Positions 1-9,773 of a DNA stretch of 58,406 bases are shown piece after piece. Under the pieces are notes generated by a model, which saw only the letters and a list, made by a program, of their open reading frames with translations, did not search any database and was not told where the DNA came from. The first letter of the stretch is position 1. Every line of letters starts with the position of its first letter. This DNA is from Azolla pinnata (lineage: Eukaryota > Streptophyta > Polypodiopsida > Salviniales > Salviniaceae): the NCBI GenBank assembly GCA_037176905.1, contig JBBBWG010026723.1, positions 1 to 58,406 of the forward strand, read 5' to 3'. Position numbers and translations under genes: made by a program.

Positions 1-452
1 CTAAAACCCTAACCCTAACCCTAACCCTAAAACCCTAACCCTAACCCTAACCCTAAAACCCTAACCCTAACCCTAACCCTAACCCTAAAACCCTAACCCT
101 AACCCTAACCCTAAGTTCTAATCCTAACCCTAACCGTAAAACCCTAACCCTAAAACCCCAACCCTAAGTTCTAATCCTTACCCTAACCCTAATCCTAACC
201 CTAAATCCTAACCCTAATCCTAGAATCCTAACCCTAAGTTCTAACCCTAACCCTAACCCTAACCCTAAAACCCTAACCCTAACCCATACCCTAAGTTCTA
301 ATCCTAACCCTAACCCTAAAACCCTAACCCTAATTTCTAATCCTTACCCTAACCCTAAGTTCAAATCCTAATCCTAACCCTAAAACCCTAACCCTAGAAC
401 CCTAACCTTAGAATCCTAATCCTAAGTTCTAATCCTAACCCTAACCCTAACC
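1..452. repeat. Degenerate telomeric repeat array at the contig end
   Basis: The first 115 bases are mostly CCCTAA units with a CCCTAAAA unit every three or four copies. From 115 onward the array decays into variants such as AGTTCTAATCC and CCCCAACC, and it stops at about 452. The CCCTAA strand reads 5'->3' inward, as expected at a left chromosome end. The usual plant motif CCCTAAA is rare here although it dominates the satellite at 4055-6062. This may be the inner, degenerate edge of a true telomere or an interstitial telomeric block; the window does not show which. Confidence 0.9.
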
Positions 453-477
453 CATTGTTTATTTCTCATCTATTTCT

Positions 478-545
478 TCTTCGTCTTTCTTTCTTTCTTT
501 CTTCTTCTTCTTCTTCTTCTTCTTCTTCGTCTTCGTCTTCGTCTT
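478..545 (+). repeat. TTC/CTT microsatellite in the probable AN1 leader
   Basis: This pyrimidine tract of CTT/TTC units with some TCG interruptions lies between the telomeric repeats and the AN1 start codon. CT-rich leaders are common in plant 5' UTRs, so transcription probably starts here or just upstream. I see no TATA box between the telomeric array and the ATG. Confidence 0.7.
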
Positions 546-623
546 CTTTCCACCATTTCCATCGCCAGATCTCTGCAACGCCGTCTTCGGAGAGACCTCC
601 GCGTCGGATCTCCCCTCTCTTCC

Positions 624-1606
624 ATGGCCAAGGAAAGCTGCAACATCGGCGCGTCTTCCTCTTCATCGGCCTCTCCTTCTTCCTCCTCCTCTTCGGCCGC
701 TGCCGACGGCGTCGACCCGTGCCAGCCGCAGAAGATTCTGCATCTGCATCCGAGCCAAGGGAAAGATGGATCTCACCACGCCGCCATAGCCGTGAGAGGG
801 ATCGATCTCGTCTCCGCGCTCGCCGACAAGTCCTTCTCTTTCCCCTCCGGTAAGCAAGGATCGGCCTTGGCGGCGCCGGCGGATCGCAAAGATGCGAGCA
901 CAGGTGAGGGATCCTTAGCCGTGTATTCTTCTCCCTCAGCAATTGCGTGCGCAGAGAGGGCCACGCAAGGATCCGCGCCGCTGGATTGCAGAGAAGCGAG
1001 CAATGGTAAGGATTCCACGGCCATGGATTCTTCTCCGTCGATCTCTTCCCAGGTGGAGAGAATCAAGCAAGGATCTGTCTCTATAGATTGCAAAGACGCG
1101 AGCAAAGGCAAGGGCTTCATAGCCACGACCGCTTATTCTCCGTTCTATTCTTCTGCAAACGCACCTGTCGATCGAAGTAAGCCAGGACTTGTCTCTCAAG
1201 ATTGTAAAGAAGCGAGCAAAGGTAATGTTTCCGTAGCTATGGCGTCTTACTGCTCGTTTGCTTCTTCTGCTTCTTCTGCAAGCGCACCCGTCGAGAGAAT
1301 TTCTGCTCTTTCCAAGAAGCGGTCCGCAACATCAGATGAAGCTTCTTTGGACTCCATAGATTCTGGGAAGGCAGAGAGATCTTTAATTCCTACGCTGTCT
1401 GCTGAGAAAGCTTCCATTTTGTCTGCCAAAGCTTGTGAACAGTCTGCGATGGTGTGTGTGTTGAACTCACAAGATTCATCTGTTGTCATGGACATTGCAC
1501 AAGTATCTTTCATGTGCAGAAAAGAGGACATAGCTCAGCCAGCATTAGCAGAAATAGTAGAAGAAGAAGACGAAGAAGGGAAATATGAAGAAGAAGAACA
1601 AGATGT

Positions 1607-1640
<34 letters not shown>

Positions 1641-2099
1641 GATGAAGCAGAAGAGCAGACTGTTCTCCCGTCCATTTCAATCAAAGCGTCATCTTTTCAT
1701 CTAAGATCTGATCCGATGGCAGTAGATCAAACAGCCTCCGTTGCATCTTCTTCAAGAACATCTGATGGATCAAATGCTTCAACCAAAACCTTGTCTTTTC
1801 ATCCGACATCCAACGCTCTAGGAACAGACCGATCATCTATGGCTTCCGTATTGACACCTGAGGATTTAACGGTAGTTCCCACAGTGAGGAGCTCGGATCA
1901 AGCTACTGTGAAGAGGTGTTTCACCTGCAGAAAGCGAACTGGACTTCTTGGATTTAAATGCCGTTGCGGTGATATCTTCTGTGCTCTCCACAGGCATTCT
2001 GTGAAACACAACTGCCCGTTTGATTATAAGGCCGCTGGAAAGGAAGCCATAGCTAAAGCCAATCCTCTTATTAGGGCTAGTAAAATACAGAGAATATGA
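624..2099 (+). CDS. AN1-type zinc-finger protein without an A20 domain (SAP-like)
   Basis: Single-exon gene, 491 aa. The start sits in a good plant context (CCATGG). The C-terminus is a full AN1 finger with metal ligands C432, C435, C446, C448, C453, H456, H462 and C464, followed by the usual NCPFDY and AKANP motifs of plant stress-associated proteins. Those proteins normally carry an A20 finger at the N-terminus; I find no A20 cysteine pattern. Instead residues 1-230 are Ser-rich, with about four degenerate repeats of 34-38 aa (QGS...DCKDASKGK, near 77, 114, 148 and 186). Residues 312-344 are a Glu/Asp run. Lack of introns is normal for this family. In other plants such proteins act in stress responses, often with ubiquitin or proteasome partners. 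The divergent N-terminus makes the function of this one uncertain. Confidence 0.88.
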
Positions 2100-2190
2100 G
2101 ATCATTCCCCAGTTGCTTTTGCATTACTGGTTTCTGTCGACGAAGGAAGAAGGCATAGCCAGAGCTAGTAAAATAAAAGAGAATATGAAG
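2041..2190 (+). repeat. Tandem copy of the AN1 gene 3' end in its 3' UTR
   Basis: The last codons and stop of the AN1 gene (GCTAGTAAAATA from 2076) reappear 88 bp downstream at 2164 with a few changes. The preceding CATAGC...AGCC segment and the following TTGCATxx segment also match loosely. The second copy is not in an open frame with the gene, so it reads as a decayed duplication of the gene end. Confidence 0.65.
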
Positions 2191-2250
2191 TGGTTCCTTT
2201 GTTTTTGCTGTTTTTGCATAGCAAGGTTGCTGTAGTAGAAGGGAAAAGGG

Positions 2251-2287
2251 AGAAGAAGAAGAAGAAGAAGAAGAAGAAGAAGAAAAA
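2251..2287 (+). repeat. GAA microsatellite in the 3' UTR region
   Basis: About a dozen AAG/GAA units downstream of the AN1 stop codon. Low complexity with no coding value. Confidence 0.8.
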
Positions 2288-2399
2288 GCCACAGGCATGG
2301 CTAAAGCTGCAGTTCTTTGGATCGACTCTTCTACAGGAGAAGAAGATGAAGCCATATCTGAAGCTGATCCATCCTTTTGTTTCAACTCCCTCGAGATGA

Positions 2400-3946
2400 A
2401 GATGAAGATGAATTAGATATCTGGTTGGTTTAACTCTTTCCTTCCGCTCCTTTACGTCCTTCTATTTTAGCCATGGATTTTCCTCTACCAAACATTGATA
2501 TAACCACAGTTGGAATAGAATACATAAATGTAAATCTTAAATTTCTCTGCTTCGGCTTCTGGTTTTCTCAAGGTATTTCAATATATACCGTAGATTCCCT
2601 TATGTCTCCCCTGTAACGGTGTTCCAAAACATGTACCATCTTTTTTCCTGTCTATATTGCTCGCTTGCTTCTATCTCCATGCCACTGCCAGAAATTGATG
2701 AACATTTCAATGCTTGATATGCCCATGACATAGCATGGTCTCTGAGTTTTGCTTTTAATTGGATGCACATTTGAGTTTAGTCTTGATGAATGCATGTAGT
2801 CTCTCTGCCGATTCTGGAGATCGATGTCACAAAATGGTGTCAATTTAACTTCTCAAATCTATTTGATGGTTGATCGAAAGCAAACCCAAAATTGTTGGTT
2901 TTGCAGTGAATTGATCATGCATAGTGATTATTGATCATAAGGATACCTCTGATTATAGGCGTGAGTTTTTTCGACCTCACAAATGTTATCTTTCAAACTT
3001 GGCATATGAATTGTGTTCATTGAGAGCAAATCTGAAATCAGTGAGTTGGTCATAGATATTGATTATCGATCTGACACTTGCTGATGATATAATCGAAACC
3101 ATCAGATATGTGGATTTTGTTGATTTCAAATGCAATTCTGAATTTCATCTCGCAAATGTTATCAATTTAAATTTATGATTAAAGCCTATGTTAGTACATG
3201 AAGGTGCTGATTGAAGCCACAAATCTGAATCAGCAAGTTGGTCATAAATTTATGTCTGTGATCATGCATATCGATAGATAGATAGATAGATTGTTGATCT
3301 CAATGATCTAGTATGTGATGAGTGTGCTGATTGAAATCAATTCTGAGCCAGCGAAAATTGTTAATGGATATGTTTATATGATCGCGTCTATCAATTACTC
3401 AGGAAACGATGTTTACTAAAAACAAAATGGGCTAATCCGTGAATCGATCGATGCCTGGTTTTGCAACAAATCTCTAAATTGGCAATGTACTGTTTCAATC
3501 ATATGGTGATGGATATTGATTGTTGATTGGCACAACAATGACAAACAATTTAGTCTACGATCGCCACAAGAATGTGTTGATGCAAAACAAAGATCTCTTC
3601 CCGATTCATTGGCAACGGATTGAGTTATCCAGAATCATGTACCAAGTGGAGATCAGAATAGTGTCCATAAACCTCCATCAAACAACCTTGTCAGACACAT
3701 GCACACAGAACACTGGTATAGGAACTAATCTAGACATGAGGAAATGGACCAGCTTAGCAAACAGAAGAAATCCAATCCATTTATCCATGAGGATGAGTAT
3801 AGGGAATTGGACGCCCGATTGGATATCCTCCCGATTGCAAATGCGCAAGCACTCTGCAGAATCGAATCGATTCGCTGATGAGCAAATCCGTCGAGATCGA
3901 TACAAAAGAAAAAAACACCCGCAAGAATCTCGACCTGGATTGGCAC
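2400..3946. other. Non-coding stretch with old diverged tandem repeats
   Basis: I see no supportable gene. From about 2884 to 3400 a segment containing CAAATCTGAATCAGC, AGTTGGTCATA and GATTATTGATC recurs about four times at spacings of roughly 110-190 bp, heavily diverged. The open frame at 3520-3990 has no recognisable protein features. Confidence 0.5.
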
Positions 3947-4046
3947 ACGGTTTCAGGCTTAACCAGCTTTGTGATCGCCATGATCAGTAGCAGAAGCAAT
4001 TCTTTGATTTGTCGTCGTCCACGGTTTCAGGCTTAACCAGCTTTGT
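3947..4046 (+). repeat. Direct repeat of about 26 bp next to the satellite
   Basis: The block beginning CACGGTTTCAGGCTTAACC occurs near 3947 and again near 4020, about 73 bp apart. The second copy runs straight into the first telomere-like satellite unit. Confidence 0.8.
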
Positions 4047-4054
4047 TCCTGCAG

Positions 4055-6062
4055 ATGATGAAACCCTAAACCCTGACCCTAAATTCCATTCTGTTGTGTG
4101 ATCTACATCAAGAATTGCAGATGATGAATCCCTAAACCTTAAATCCTAAACCCTAACCCCTAAATTCCATTCTGTTATGTGATCTACCTCAAGAATTGCA
4201 AATGATAAAACCCTAAACCCTAAACCTTAAATCCTAAACCCTAACCCTAAATTCCATTTTGCTATGTGATCTACCCCAAGAACTGGAGATGATGAAACCC
4301 TAAACCCTAAACCGTAACCCTAAATTCCATTCGGTTATGTGATCTACCTCAAGAATTGCAAATGGTGAAACCCTAAACTCTAAACCTTAAATACTAAACC
4401 CTAACCCTAAATTCCATTTTGCTATGTGATCTACCCCAAGAATTGGAGATGATGAAACCCTAACCCTAAATTCCATTCTGTTATGTGATCTACCTCAAGA
4501 ATTGCAAATGATGAAACCCTAAACCTTAAATCCTAAACCCTGACCCTAAATTCCATTTTGCTATGTGATCTAAACCCTAAACCCTAAACCCTATGAGATG
4601 ATGAAACCCTAAACCCTAAACCTTAACCCTAAATTCCATTCGGTTATGTGATCTACCTCAAGAATTGATGGATGATGAAACCCTAAACCCTAAACCTTAA
4701 ATCCTAAACCCTAACCCTGAATTCCATTTTGCTAGGTGATCTATCTCAAGAATTGGAGATGATGAAACCCTAAACCCTAAACCCTAACCCTAAATTCCAT
4801 TCTGTCATGTGATCTACCTCAAGAATTGCAGATGATGAGTTCCTATACCCTAAACCTAAATTCCATTTTGTCATGTGATCTACCCCAAGAATTGGAGGTG
4901 ATGAAACCCTAAACCCTAAATTCCTTTTTGTTATGTGATCTACCTCAAGAATTGAAGATAATGAAACCCTAAACCCTAACCCTAAACTCCATTTCGCTAT
5001 GTGATCTACCTCAAGCATTGGAAGCTATGAAACCCTAAACCCTAAACCCTAACCCTAAATCCCAGTTTATTATGTGATCTACCTCAAGAATTGGAGGTGA
5101 TGAAACCCTAAACCCTAAATTCCATTTTGTTATATGATCTACCTCAAGAATTGAAGATAATGAAACCCTAAACCCTAATCCTTTAATCCTAAGCCCTAAC
5201 CCAAATTCCATTTTGCTATGTGAACTATCTCAAGAATTGGAAGCTATGAAACGCTAAATCTAAACCCTAAACCATAACCCTAAATCCCATTCTGTCATGT
5301 GATCTACCGCAAGAGTTGCAAGATGATGAAACCCTAGACCGTAAATTCCATTTGGCTATGTGATCTACTCAAGAATTGGAGGTGATGAAACCCTAAACCC
5401 TAAACCCTAAATCCCATTCTTTTATGTGATCTACTGCAAGAACGGCAAGATGATGAAACCCTAAACCCTAAATTCCATTTGGCTATGTGATCTACCTCAA
5501 GAATTGGAGGTGCTGAAACCCTAAACCCTAACCCTAAATCCCATTCTTTTATGTGATCTACCGCAAGAATTGCAAGATGATGAAACCCTAAACCCTAAAC
5601 CTTAAATCCTAAACCCTAAACCCTAAATTCCATTTGGCTATGTGATCTACCTCAAGAATTGGAGGTGATGAAACCCTAAACCCTAAACCCTAACCCTAAC
5701 CCTAAATCCCATTATGTCATGTGATCTACCACAAGAATTGCAAGATGATGAAACCCTAAACCCTAAATTCCATTTGGCTATGTGATCTACCTCAAGAATT
5801 GGAAGTGATGAAACCCTAAACCCTAAACCGTAACCCTAAATCCCATTTTGTCATGTGATCTACCGCAAGAATTGCAAGATGATGAAGCCCTAAACCCTAA
5901 ACCTTAAATCCTAAACCCTAACCCAAATTTCCATTTTGCTATGTGATCTACCTCAAGAATTGGAGATGATGAAACCCTAAACCCTAAATCCCATTCTGTC
6001 ATGTGATCTGCCTCGAGAATTGGAAGATGATGAAACCCTAAGCCCTAAATTCCGTTCTGTTA
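4055..6062 (+). repeat. Subtelomeric satellite fused to CCCTAAA telomere motifs
   Basis: About 27 tandem units averaging 75 bp. Each unit has one to several CCCTAAA or CCCTAA motifs, then a core of the type AATTCCATTYTG, TATGTGATCTACC, CAAGAATTG and GATGATGAA. Two core types partly alternate. One reads CTGTCATGTGATC with a GCAAGATGATG end; the other reads TTGCTATGTGATC with a GGAGATGATG end, so dimers form a loose higher-order unit. Open frames here are by-products of the periodicity. Confidence 0.93.
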
Positions 6063-6135
6063 CGCTCTCAAATCTGAGGGTTTGAGGGTGTCCGTGCGAT
6101 TCTTGGCAATCTGCTCTTGTCTGTGGCTCTGGGCT

Positions 6136-8108
6136 ATGGCGGCGGAGCTTGATGTTCAGCAGCGCCATGAGATAGCGATCGTGGGAGATGGTCGCATCGG
6201 CCGTGCCTTCGCTCAGATGATCGTGGGCACCCCTCACATGTAGGCCCATGCGTAGATGGTAGCTCGATCGGAGCGTAAATCCACTGTTTTGCTGGTGCAA
6301 ATCCTCCTCATCCTTGCTCGTCGTTGTTGGGGAAATTCCCACTGTTTTGCTGCTGCTTCCCTGTTTGCAGAGCAAGGATGAGGAGGAGGGGCGAGGATGC
6401 GATCGTGTCCGGGGACGGCAATGGAGCAGCATCCTCGCCCATCCTCGTGGCCTCCCATTGTAGCCACCTCGACGCGGTGCTGGAACGAACGCAGGAGGAG
6501 CGATGGAAGGACCTGGTGTTCTTGCAGAACGGGATGTTGCAGCCTTGGCTCCGGGAGCATGGATTGGAGAGGAACACGCAAGCTTTGCTGTTCATGGCCG
6601 CCGCGCCCGAGGATCCAGCTTGCCCCAAAGGTCGTATGCTCATCACGAACGGCGGCGGTCGAGATTCGATCGTGTGGGGAAGGTCAGAGATTCACATATC
6701 CCAGGTTTTTCCGCACATGTACATGCTCATTTTGATTTCGGTCGAGATTCGATCGTGTGGGGAAGGTCAGGGAATTCACATATCCCAGGTTTTTCCGCAC
6801 ATATACATGCTCATTTTGATTTCTGTTTCAACTTTTCCTTTAACATTTCAAGGTTCTTTCTTTGTATGTCTTGATGTTGTGCATATGCGTGGCGTGAGAA
6901 GAAGCCAAGGTAGGAACGGGTCTGGCAATGTTCCTATGCATCAAAGACCCAATGAAATGCACATGTGTTTTGATGTGGCAGATATTGGCAAATGATGAGA
7001 AAGGACTGATGTTCTTATACGTCTCGGTGTTGTGCATATGTGTGGGAGGAGGAGTGAGGTATGAACGGGTCTGACAATTGTTTATCCATCAAAGATCCCA
7101 AGGAAAGATCCATGTGTTTTACCTTCGTAGACATTGGCAAACAGTGAACAAGGATGTAGTTCTTGTTTGGAAGCTATCTTTTTTATATTTCATTTCGAGG
7201 TCCTTTTTATGTCTCAGTGTTGTGTGTTTAGATGTGCGGAGGCAGATGGGAGCAATGAATGAAGTTTAGAATGTGTTTTACACCGAAGATCTGATGAAGT
7301 TTTATTTCACTCTACAGATTTTACTTAACGATGATAAAAGGATGTAGTTCTTGTTTGGAAAGATTGATTCTTCTTTATTTCATTTCGAGGTCTTTTGTAC
7401 ATCTCGATGTCGAGCATATGTGTGGCAGCACATTTGAGCTATGAAAAGATTTTACAGTGTATTTATGTTATCAGAGATCTGATGAAATATGCCCATGTGT
7501 TTTTCGCACGGGCAGACGTTGCTAAATGATGAAAAAAAGGGTGTTTTCCTGTTTGGAAGATTGATGAGAATCTCCAGTTGTGTTCTTTTTGCACATACAC
7601 ACTGACATATATGTACACATGTGTATGCTGCAGATGGGCCGATGTAGTCGTTGAGATCATGCAGAATGGAGGTTTGAATTGCCGTGCCGTCTCTTCCCAT
7701 GAAAGCTTCCTTGAATCGATGGTGGAGAAGCTATTGTGGAGCTCCATCTTTTGGCTCTTGAGCGATGCCCTGGGTCCTGGACTTACAGCGGGAGCGATAG
7801 CACAACATCACAGGCACCATGTCCGGGAACTAACCGATGAATTGTTGCCGCTAACGATGACGATTCCAGGTATCACTCACCATGATAGTCTCTTCCTACC
7901 TGAGATGGTTGATCGGCTCTGTGCTTATTCGAATGCCATCCCCGACGCCATCCCCAGTAAGTCCATGGCTCTCTCTGAATTCGAGTGGCGCAATGGCTGG
8001 TTTTTGTCCCAGAAAGCTACACCTTCTCATGTAAAGTGGCTACAATGCATCGGAGTGGGTGATGATGTGCTCCGGAGCTATGTCATTCCAGGTGCTGGAA
8101 TATACTGA
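6136..8108 (+). CDS. Rossmann-fold protein resembling ketopantoate reductase / 6PGDH
   Basis: Three exons: 6136-6239, 6371-6682 and 7634-8108, all with GT-AG introns and matching phases, giving 296 aa. Exon 1 encodes a nucleotide-binding signature, IAIVGDGRIG (residues 13-22, GxGxxG). Exon 2 has FLQNGM (85-90). Exon 3 has EKLLW (170-174), LCAYS (234-238) and EFEWRNGWF (254-262). From memory, these motifs mark a conserved plant and algal family related to ketopantoate reductase and 6-phosphogluconate dehydrogenase. I know of no assigned reaction for that family, so the substrate is unknown. NAD(P) binding is inferred only from the glycine motif. Intron 2 carries tandem repeats and a duplicated donor, and intron 1 ends in a hairpin. 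The ATG lies only about 75 bp after the telomere-type satellite. The weakest point is the exon 2/3 junction. Confidence 0.68.
6302..6387 (+). other. Perfect inverted repeat spanning the intron 1 acceptor
   Basis: The 18 bp at 6302-6319 (TCCTCCTCATCCTTGCTC) are the exact reverse complement of 6370-6387, with a 50-nt loop. The right arm begins at the last base of the proposed acceptor AG (6369-6370) and covers the first 17 bases of exon 2. In the transcript this could fold over the 3' splice site. Confidence 0.85.
6657..6823 (+). repeat. 83 bp tandem duplication carrying the exon 2 donor
   Basis: Copy 1 (about 6657-6739) holds the last 26 nt of exon 2, the donor GAAG|GTCAGA and the start of intron 2. 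Copy 2 (about 6740-6823) is nearly identical, with one inserted base and a few substitutions, and it preserves the donor-like GAAG|GTCAGG. The 83 bp period is not a multiple of three, so use of the downstream donor would change the frame. Confidence 0.9.
6847..7600 (+). repeat. Four diverged tandem units inside intron 2 (about 185 bp)
   Basis: Units start near 6847, 7009, 7200 and 7390. Shared blocks are TATGTCTYGRTGTTGTGCAT, then CATGTGTTTT, then TTGTTTGGAAG and ATTTCATTTCGAGG. They fill most of the 951 bp intron, which therefore grew by amplification of one segment. Confidence 0.75.
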
Positions 8109-9773
8109 AAAGTTCTGCCAATCTCTTCAGGATCATCTCTATACCGAAAAGTTTTCTGTCCAAACGGAAATCTGCGGTTTAGCATTTAGGGTTTAGCTCA
8201 CCAATGAACATGGGAGTGAGCCCTGAATTGCTTCAGACCTCAGATGCAAAGGTACTATCTATCACATAGAGGTTCCTTCTAATCGTTTTTCTGTCTTAAA
8301 AGGGGGAGAACCACAAAAGAATGCCCTAGAAAAAGTTGCAGAAAAAGAAACCTGTACATCAACAGGTTGGTGGTCACAAAGAGTTGTGAAAATATTGGAA
8401 GTTCACAAATTGTGAACTAATTGTACTGAATCTTTGGCTGATAATATGAAAGTTAAGTTAGTAAGGCGGAAAGATTGATTGATTGCTTGATTAATCGGAT
8501 CATCGATTAATCGAATTGATTGGTATAAGGGATTAACATCGAGATTTAAAGTTATACTGGTGCTTGTATTAATCGATTACCGAATGGGTGATTTAAATAG
8601 CGATGATTAGTATGGTATAAAAATGATCAGTTACCTCCAAAATAATCAAGTAGAGCAAGCAGTTTTTGCGGACGTAGCAGCTGCATTGTGAGTAATGCTT
8701 TAATTAACTGCTTACAGTTGCGCATTTGGTCTGGAAATCGAATTCTGATTGTGGGATGTTTCTGGATATTGTCTGTATTCATATTTCATGATTTCTTTGT
8801 AGCTTATGATATGGTTTTGTAGTCTTTTTCAGCCAATTGGGGCCAGCATTATCAGCAAATTTGCCTTAGATTTGTGGTTCGGGGCTGCCATGATCATATT
8901 CATGGTCAAAGATATGATCAAGGTCATCAAGATAGATGTCACAGGCAAGATTGATATCAATATGATGACAAAGCCATGTTCCATGTGATGAGTAGATGGA
9001 GAAGTTGAGATCAATGTCAAGATGCAGAAATCAACAGTCATCAAGAATGATGCCAATGTCAAGATAGGAGTCAGCAACTTGAAAGATGGGAAAGTCAAGA
9101 TTAGTGTCAAAATGCAAATAGAGATTGGAAAGTCCAGATCAATGCCATTGTCAAGGTTAGTAGAGTCAAGACATAGGGCACACCAGAGAACAACTAACCA
9201 TCCAAGATTGAAAAAATGCTCGGTTTAATCCAGTGAAAAAGTGCTTAGAAGGAGAATCTGATGCAAAAACATTCAGAAATCGGGCAGCTCAAAACCCATA
9301 TATTACATCTAGCTAGCTGATTTCCCGATTCATGTCCCACACAAGCCCATTGCCTCTGTTACCTACACCAGTTTCAATTATGCCAGGAATAACTAAAGCA
9401 ATCCAGCAAGAAACATTAGATCTCATGTCCAGAATGGCAAACATTATCATTATGCATGCATCATGTTTCCACAATCAAATCTTGTTTTACAGCCACCCTA
9501 AAGGTAGCATGTCGAAGCTCGATCGAGGCTTCGCAAGGAAAAAGGAAGCTTCATATCCACTATTTCTGCATCGCTCTTTATTCAATTATGTTTGCATGGT
9601 TGCAACTTGCCTCAAAACATGGCTTTAACAGAGTATATCCTTTCTTGTTGTTGCCAACAGCAACAGCAAATAAGTATTATATCTATAAAGGGAAAGCTAG
9701 AAACAAAACAGATAGTTGCGCAACATAGCAGCAGCACGTACTCGACTTTGGATGCTATCAATCAGTTGGCTTC
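8109..9773. other. Intergenic region with no supported gene
   Basis: This spacer lies between two convergent genes. At 8460-8640 it is rich in ATTGATT and ATTAATCGAT dyads. At 8890-9150 a degenerate word GTCAAGAT / GATCAAG recurs many times. The short open frames at 8806-9628 have no recognisable domain. It should hold the 3' UTRs of both flanking genes. Confidence 0.5.

Noticed and set aside
3520..3990. 156-codon frame beside the satellite
   Set aside because: There is no recognisable domain, composition is ordinary non-coding, and its end lies in a direct repeat.
4055..6062. CRISPR-like regular array
   Set aside because: Spacing is regular, but the units are satellite monomers containing telomere motifs in a eukaryotic chromosome, with no unique spacers.
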